Made by a program: the position numbers and the translations under genes. DNA of 12,070 bases from Christensenella sp. UBA7868 (GTDB lineage Bacteria > Bacillota > Clostridia > Christensenellales > UBA1242), in contig DLSG01000105.1 of assembly GCA_002501285.1 (NCBI GenBank), forward strand, positions 5,049-17,118. Reading direction: 5' to 3'. The notes under the pieces were generated by a model. It did no database searches. It was not told the DNA's origin and saw only the letters and a program-made list of their open reading frames with translations. How positions within the stretch are numbered: the first letter of the stretch is position 1; each line of letters begins with the position of its first letter. Positions 9,003 to 12,070 of the stretch are shown here, in pieces.

Positions 9003-9042
9003 AATTTAATTTAATTTAATTTAATTTAATTTAATTTAATTT
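9003..9042. repeat. Eight perfect copies of AATTT
   Basis: Forty bases made of exactly eight AATTT units, continuous with the preceding 14-base array, whose unit begins with the same five bases. The pentamer array may therefore have grown from the end of that unit by slippage. Confidence 0.95.
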
Positions 9043-9060
9043 TTGCTTGCGAATAAGAAA

Positions 9061-9100
9061 GTTTAGTTTAGTTTAGTTTAGTTTAGCTTAGTTTAGTTTA
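9061..9100. repeat. Eight copies of GTTTA, one with a T-to-C change
   Basis: Forty bases of GTTTA units; the sixth (9086-9090) reads GCTTA. An 18-base unique spacer (9043-9060) separates it from the AATTT array. It ends 50 bases before the -35 element of the rmuC promoter. Confidence 0.95.
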
Positions 9101-9150
9101 GCAGAAAATTTTTGAGAATTAAAACTTTCATATTTAAAACATAAAGAATG

Positions 9151-9180
9151 TTTTCATGAAGATTAAAAATGTGATATAAT
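9151..9180 (+). promoter_or_regulatory. Sigma-A-like promoter of rmuC with extended -10
   Basis: TATAAT (9175-9180) is a perfect -10 box preceded by TGA, giving the extended form TGnTATAAT. The best -35 is TTTTCA (9151-9156, 4 of 6 matches) with an 18-base spacer. The ATG of rmuC begins at 9187, only six bases after the -10 box, so transcription should start at or within a base or two of the start codon. Confidence 0.75.
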
Positions 9181-9186
9181 ATTTTT

Positions 9187-10464
9187 ATGGATAAAATTTT
9201 AATATTTATATTGCTTGGCGTGTCAATAATTTCTTTAATTACAACTTTTATATTGCTTTTTGCGGTTAAAAAGAATAGTGGGAATACAGTTGTTACTACA
9301 AATAATGAAGATGTAAACAAATTAAACCTAGAAGTTCAAAAATTGGCCAGTTTTGTTTCGGCGTATAATCAAACGGTTACCGAAATAATAAAAAGTTATA
9401 GTGAATCGACAATTAAAAGTTTAGATTCAATAAGTTCAAATCAATTTGAAAGACTTGAAAACTTAAATAAAAGACTTCTTGATATAAAACAAAGTTTTGA
9501 AGCAAAACTTGACAAAAATAGTAATGTCCTAGAACTTGGTCTTACAACATTAAATCAAAACAACGACCAAAAACTTGAACTTATGCGCCGAACTGTTGAC
9601 GAAAAACTTAATGAAACATTAGAAAGAAGATTGAATGAAAGTTTTAATCTAATTTCGGAAAGATTAGAAAGCGTAAGTGTGGGACTTGGCGAAATGAAAA
9701 CTTTGGCGGGGAGTGTTGGCGACCTTAAAAAAGTTCTTACAAATGTAAAAACTCGTGGTACTTTTGGCGAAGTTCAACTTGGAAATTTGCTTGAACAAAT
9801 GCTTGCTACAAATCAATTTAAAGCAAATGTTTTAATTAAAGACGACAAAAGAGTCGATTATGCTATAATACTTCCAGGAAAAGATGAAGAAGATATTTTA
9901 CTTCCAATAGATGCTAAATTTCCAATAGAAGATTACACAAAAATTTTAGATGCTGAAAGTGCTGGTGATAGTGTTGCAATTCACACTCTTCAAAAAGCGT
10001 TAGAAAGAAGAATTAAAGAAGAAGCAAAAAAGATAAACGAAAAATATATAGTTGTTCCTAAAACAACAGATTTTGCAATAATGTATTTGCCGTTAGAGGG
10101 TCTGTATTGCGAAGCAATTAAACGAACAGGGCTTATTGAAGAACTCCAAAGAGATTATCGTATAATTGTTTGTGGCCCTACGACATTGTCGGCAACATTA
10201 AGCAGTTTGCAAATGGGCTTTCAAACTCTTGCAATTCAAAAGCGTTCAAGCGAAATTTGGAGTTTGCTTTCTACATTTAAAAAAGAATTTGTTAATTTTG
10301 TTGATTTACTTGCTAAAACTCAAAAGAAAATTGACGAAGCGAGCGGTACAATTAATGACGCAACTAAAAAGACGCAAAAAATTCAAAAACAACTTGATAA
10401 AGTTGTATTGCTTGATAATAACATAGAAATTTTAGAGTCAGATACTGGGGATAATAAAGATTAA
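9187..10464 (+). CDS. rmuC: DNA recombination protein RmuC homolog
   Basis: A 425-residue RmuC-family protein. Residues about 4-27 form a membrane anchor. About 45-170 is a long charged coiled coil, and about 185-375 is the conserved RmuC domain. That domain carries TRGTFGEVQL (189-198), RVDYAIILPG (222-231) and LPIDAKFP (239-246). Glu195, Asp224, Asp242 and Lys244 could form the PD-(D/E)XK-type nuclease site proposed for the family. A helical tail follows. RmuC is linked in E. coli to limiting rearrangements between inverted repeats; the exact reaction is poorly defined. Length is typical. The ATG has no Shine-Dalgarno sequence and sits six bases behind the -10 box, so a leaderless mRNA is likely. 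The next candidate start, a TTG eight codons later, also lacks an RBS and would cut the membrane anchor. The gene is transcribed alone, between its own promoter and terminator. Confidence 0.93.
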   Translation: MDKILIFILLGVSIISLITTFILLFAVKKNSGNTVVTTNNEDVNKLNLEVQKLASFVSAYNQTVTEIIKSYSESTIKSLDSISSNQFERLENLNKRLLDIKQSFEAKLDKNSNVLELGLTTLNQNNDQKLELMRRTVDEKLNETLERRLNESFNLISERLESVSVGLGEMKTLAGSVGDLKKVLTNVKTRGTFGEVQLGNLLEQMLATNQFKANVLIKDDKRVDYAIILPGKDEEDILLPIDAKFPIEDYTKILDAESAGDSVAIHTLQKALERRIKEEAKKINEKYIVVPKTTDFAIMYLPLEGLYCEAIKRTGLIEELQRDYRIIVCGPTTLSATLSSLQMGFQTLAIQKRSSEIWSLLSTFKKEFVNFVDLLAKTQKKIDEASGTINDATKKTQKIQKQLDKVVLLDNNIEILESDTGDNKD

Positions 10465-10559
10465 AAATTCTTTTAAATCAAAATTTTGATAATTAAACTT
10501 AAAAATTAAGATTTATTATTTAAAACTTAATATTAAAAAAATAAAATAAAAAATAATAA

Positions 10560-10598
10560 CAAAATGTTAAAGTTTTTGCTTTAATGTTTTGTTTTTTT
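10560..10598 (+). terminator. Intrinsic terminator of rmuC
   Basis: CAAAATGTTAAAG (10560-10572) faces CTTTAATGTTTTG (10579-10591) over a 6-base loop. As RNA all 13 positions pair, the two central ones as G-U wobbles, and seven T's follow (10592-10598). Because the wobbles are lost on the complementary strand and there is no matching U-tract there, it should work mainly for rmuC. Confidence 0.85.
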
Positions 10599-10632
10599 AA
10601 TTTTTTTTAATCAAGGGAACAAGATGTGAAAC

Positions 10633-10646
10633 GCCCTAAATAGGGC
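10633..10646. repeat. Small GC-rich palindrome
   Basis: GCCCTAAATAGGGC is a near-perfect palindrome (GCCCTA and TAGGGC around AA) in an otherwise very AT-rich stretch. No T-tract follows, so it is not a normal terminator. It could be a protein-binding site or part of a degraded element. Confidence 0.5.
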
Positions 10647-10755
10647 AATTTAATACGATATAAAACTCAACATAACACACAGCGTGCTTGATAAAATAGA
10701 AAAGATAAAAATATTAAAATAAAAAATTTGCGATTATCAAGTTTTAATTTTAGTA

Positions 10756-10784
10756 TTGACAATTAAAATAAAATGTTTTAAACT
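10756..10784 (+). promoter_or_regulatory. Promoter of the first paralog
   Basis: A perfect -35 TTGACA (10756-10761) is followed after 17 bases by TAAACT (10779-10784, 4 of 6 matches to the -10). The same block, TTTTAGTATTGACAAT onward, recurs before the third paralog at the same spacing, which supports it as functional. A TATAAT at 10785-10790 is 23 bases from the -35 and is not kept in the other copy. Confidence 0.65.
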
Positions 10785-10829
10785 TATAATTAATATTAAT
10801 AATTAATAAAATTTTAAGTTGGAGATAAT

Positions 10830-11294
10830 ATGAAATTTATTAAAGAAGCAGACAGATTAGCGTTTAAATTTAAAAATGAAATAATTTATTTAGATGAGTT
10901 TTTAATTGTGGATCGTAATAGCGTTTCAGATAAAGATGGAAGATGTCTTTATAAATCAGATGTAGAGAGAGAAGAAGAATTTATTATTTATCTTTTTGTA
11001 TGGAATTATTGTAATGATAAAGTTTTGTTTGATCAAACGAATTCTTGTAAATATCTCAATAAAATAGATAATCTTATGCATTCTAATTATTTAGATAAAA
11101 TAATAAAATTATTTAAAGTTGGCTTAAAACAATCTTGCATTAAAAGTGTGAGATATGTCCATTTTACAGAAGGACAGAAACTTATTAATTATTATGTTCA
11201 AGAATTTGAAGATAAAGTTAAAACATTGGATAAATTTTTGGAAAAATCCGTGAAAATTAAAAAAGATAATAAAATAATCGAATTTAAAGTTTAG
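10830..11294 (+). CDS. Tandem paralog family protein, copy 1 (unknown function)
   Basis: A 154-residue protein of a family I do not recognise. It has no signal peptide or membrane segment, so it is probably cytoplasmic. The N-terminus (residues 1-25, from MKFIKEADRLAFKFKNEI to DEFL) is strongly shared with the two following genes. A VSDKD motif at 32-36 and the helix-like NYLDKIIKLFKV (86-97) followed by Cys103 are shared with copy 2. The C-terminal third is Lys-rich and predicted helical (VKTLDKFLEKSVKIKK). GGAG (10821-10824) lies 5 bases before the ATG. Its promoter lies 40-70 bases upstream. N-terminal beta strands followed by a charged helical tail suggest a small binding or regulatory protein, but no function can be assigned. 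Confidence 0.75.
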   Translation: MKFIKEADRLAFKFKNEIIYLDEFLIVDRNSVSDKDGRCLYKSDVEREEEFIIYLFVWNYCNDKVLFDQTNSCKYLNKIDNLMHSNYLDKIIKLFKVGLKQSCIKSVRYVHFTEGQKLINYYVQEFEDKVKTLDKFLEKSVKIKKDNKIIEFKV

Positions 11295-11375
11295 AATGAA
11301 AAATTTAATGAATTGAAAATTAATTAAAAAACTTTATTGTTAATTATAAAAAATTTTAAGTGATAGGAGATTGCT

Positions 11376-11891
11376 ATGAAATTTATTAGGCAAGGGAATA
11401 GATTGGCGTTCAAATTTAAAAATGAAATTATATATTTAGATGAATTTTTAGATTTTGATGTTTATAATAATTATTGTATAGTTTCAGATAAAGATCGCAC
11501 GATACTTTATGAGATAGAATATAAATATGTGGATATTGGAAATAAGGATATGACTATTCTGAAAGCCTATTTTTGCAATCGTTTTATTGCATCTTATTGT
11601 GATAACGATATAGATTTAATAACAACAGGACCTAGAAGAATTAATGAAAGTATCAGCAATATTATGTTTTCTAATTATATAGACAAAATAATTAAATTGT
11701 TTAAAGTCTATTTAAAAGAAAAGTGTATGTTAAATGGTGAGCAAAATCTTGATAAGCGTGTTGAAAAATTTAAAAATGATATACAACTTTTAGACAAGGG
11801 CTTGGAAGAATCTGCAAAAATAAAAGAAGAATGCAAAAATTTTGAAAAGATAAAGAATAAAGTAATTGAAAATATTGAAAAAATGTTTTAA
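11376..11891 (+). CDS. Tandem paralog family protein, copy 2 (unknown function)
   Basis: A 171-residue paralog of the preceding gene, with the same N-terminal block (MKFIRQGNRLAFKFKNEI, then DEFL), VSDKD, NYIDKIIKLFKV (100-111) with Cys117, and a longer Lys/Glu-rich helical tail ending IENIEKMF. The middle (about residues 40-95) differs strongly from copy 1, so conserved ends flank a variable core. AGGAG (11365-11369) precedes the ATG by 6 bases. The 81-base gap to copy 1 contains TTGAAA (11313-11318) in the position of the family -35, but no good -10 follows. Copy 2 may therefore depend on readthrough from copy 1. No terminator is visible in the gap. Function unknown. Confidence 0.75.
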   Translation: MKFIRQGNRLAFKFKNEIIYLDEFLDFDVYNNYCIVSDKDRTILYEIEYKYVDIGNKDMTILKAYFCNRFIASYCDNDIDLITTGPRRINESISNIMFSNYIDKIIKLFKVYLKEKCMLNGEQNLDKRVEKFKNDIQLLDKGLEESAKIKEECKNFEKIKNKVIENIEKMF

Positions 11892-11913
11892 TAAAAGATA
11901 TTTATTTTTAGTA

Positions 11914-11942
11914 TTGACAATAAAAATAAAATGCTTTAAATT
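11914..11942 (+). promoter_or_regulatory. Promoter of the third paralog (repeat of the first)
   Basis: TTGACA (11914-11919) and TAAATT (11937-11942) have a 17-base spacer. The surrounding sequence, AGTATTGACAAT through AAAATG and TTTAAA, closely copies the block before the first paralog. Confidence 0.65.
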
Positions 11943-11980
11943 TTAATAATAATTAATAAAATTTAAAATTGGAGATTAAT

Positions 11981-12070
11981 ATGAAATTTGAATATATTAA
12001 AGAATCAGGCAAAATAGCATTTAAATTTAAAAATGAAATAATATGTTTAGATGAGTTTTTAATTGTGGAT
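11981..12070 (+). CDS. Tandem paralog family protein, copy 3 (partial, runs off window)
   Basis: Only the first 30 codons are present. The encoded start is MKFEYIKESGKIAFKFKN followed by EIICLDEFLIVD. This matches copy 1 apart from a two-residue insertion after MKF and a few substitutions; at the DNA level a 52-base stretch ending at the window edge differs from copy 1 at about three positions. GGAG (11971-11974) precedes the ATG by 6 bases. It lies 89 bases after copy 2 and has its own promoter. Copy 3 is clearly closer to copy 1 than to copy 2. The family's array may continue beyond the window. Confidence 0.8.
   Translation, partial: MKFEYIKESGKIAFKFKNEIICLDEFLIVD

Larger units (their letters stand above)
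10465..10829. other. Non-coding stretch between rmuC and the paralog array
   Basis: This stretch of 365 bases has no plausible gene. It holds the rmuC terminator (10560-10598), a small GC-rich hairpin (10633-10646), an 8-base inverted repeat CTTGATAA/TTATCAAG (10687-10694 and 10734-10741) and the promoter and leader of the first paralog. Bases 10465-10559 are nearly pure A/T and show nothing recognisable. Confidence 0.7.

Noticed and set aside
9061..9100. GTTTA array as a telomere-like or CRISPR repeat
   Set aside because: Internal to a gene-dense region with no spacers between units and no chromosome end; it is a plain microsatellite.
10626..10643. Tiny five-codon reading frame (GTG to TAG) behind AGGGA
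   Set aside because: Too short, unusual start codon, and overlaps the GC-rich palindrome that explains the sequence better.
10651..10668. TAATACGA followed by ACTCA, resembling a T7-type phage promoter
   Set aside because: Only the first eight bases match before an unrelated stretch; no phage RNA polymerase or phage gene is nearby.
10687..10741. Inverted repeat CTTGATAA/TTATCAAG as a possible mobile-element end pair
   Set aside because: Arms are only 8 bases, enclose 39 bases of AT-rich DNA, and have no flanking target duplication or transposase.
10785..10790. TATAAT as the -10 box of the first paralog
   Set aside because: It is 23 bases from TTGACA and is not conserved before copy 3; TAAACT at 17 bases fits both copies better, though this is not proven.
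11892..11910. Weak AATAAA/TTTATT hairpin after copy 2 as a terminator
   Set aside because: The stem is six A-T pairs only, too weak to call, and its T-run is short.

Overview
The window is very AT-rich and densely coded on one strand. All eight genes read left to right, with AGGAG-type ribosome binding sites, sigma-A-like promoters and U-tract hairpin terminators. TGA acts as a normal stop. A lipobox lipoprotein, a SipW-type signal peptidase and TasA-like secreted proteins point to a Gram-positive (Bacillota) host, most likely an uncultured low-GC Clostridia-like or related lineage. The species cannot be named from this sequence.

Region 1 (59-8933) looks like a four-gene surface operon closed by a strong terminator. 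It holds a 2363-residue lipoprotein (Ig-like domain, about 18 fibronectin-III-like modules, and a C-terminal repeat domain of the GLUG type), a SipW-like signal peptidase, and two small proteins with one N-terminal membrane/signal segment and beta-rich bodies like TasA/camelysin. Gaps are 15 bases, a 4-base overlap and 8 bases. The layout recalls the Bacillus tapA-sipW-tasA matrix locus: the peptidase would process the two small proteins for export, and the giant lipoprotein would be the cell-attached partner. That functional link is inference.

Region 2 (8934-9186) is non-coding and made of simple repeats: three copies of a 14-base unit, eight of AATTT and eight of GTTTA (one variant). A sigma-A-like promoter follows, with its -10 box only six bases before the next start codon, so that mRNA is probably leaderless.

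Region 3 (9187-10598) is rmuC, encoding a membrane-anchored coiled-coil protein with a PD-(D/E)XK-like nuclease domain, followed by its own terminator.

Region 4 (10599-12070) starts with a non-coding stretch holding a small GC-rich hairpin. A head-to-tail array of at least three paralogous genes follows, of a family I do not recognise. Promoter and leader sequence are duplicated with the genes, and the third copy runs off the window. This array and the lipoprotein/SipW operon are the parts most worth following up.
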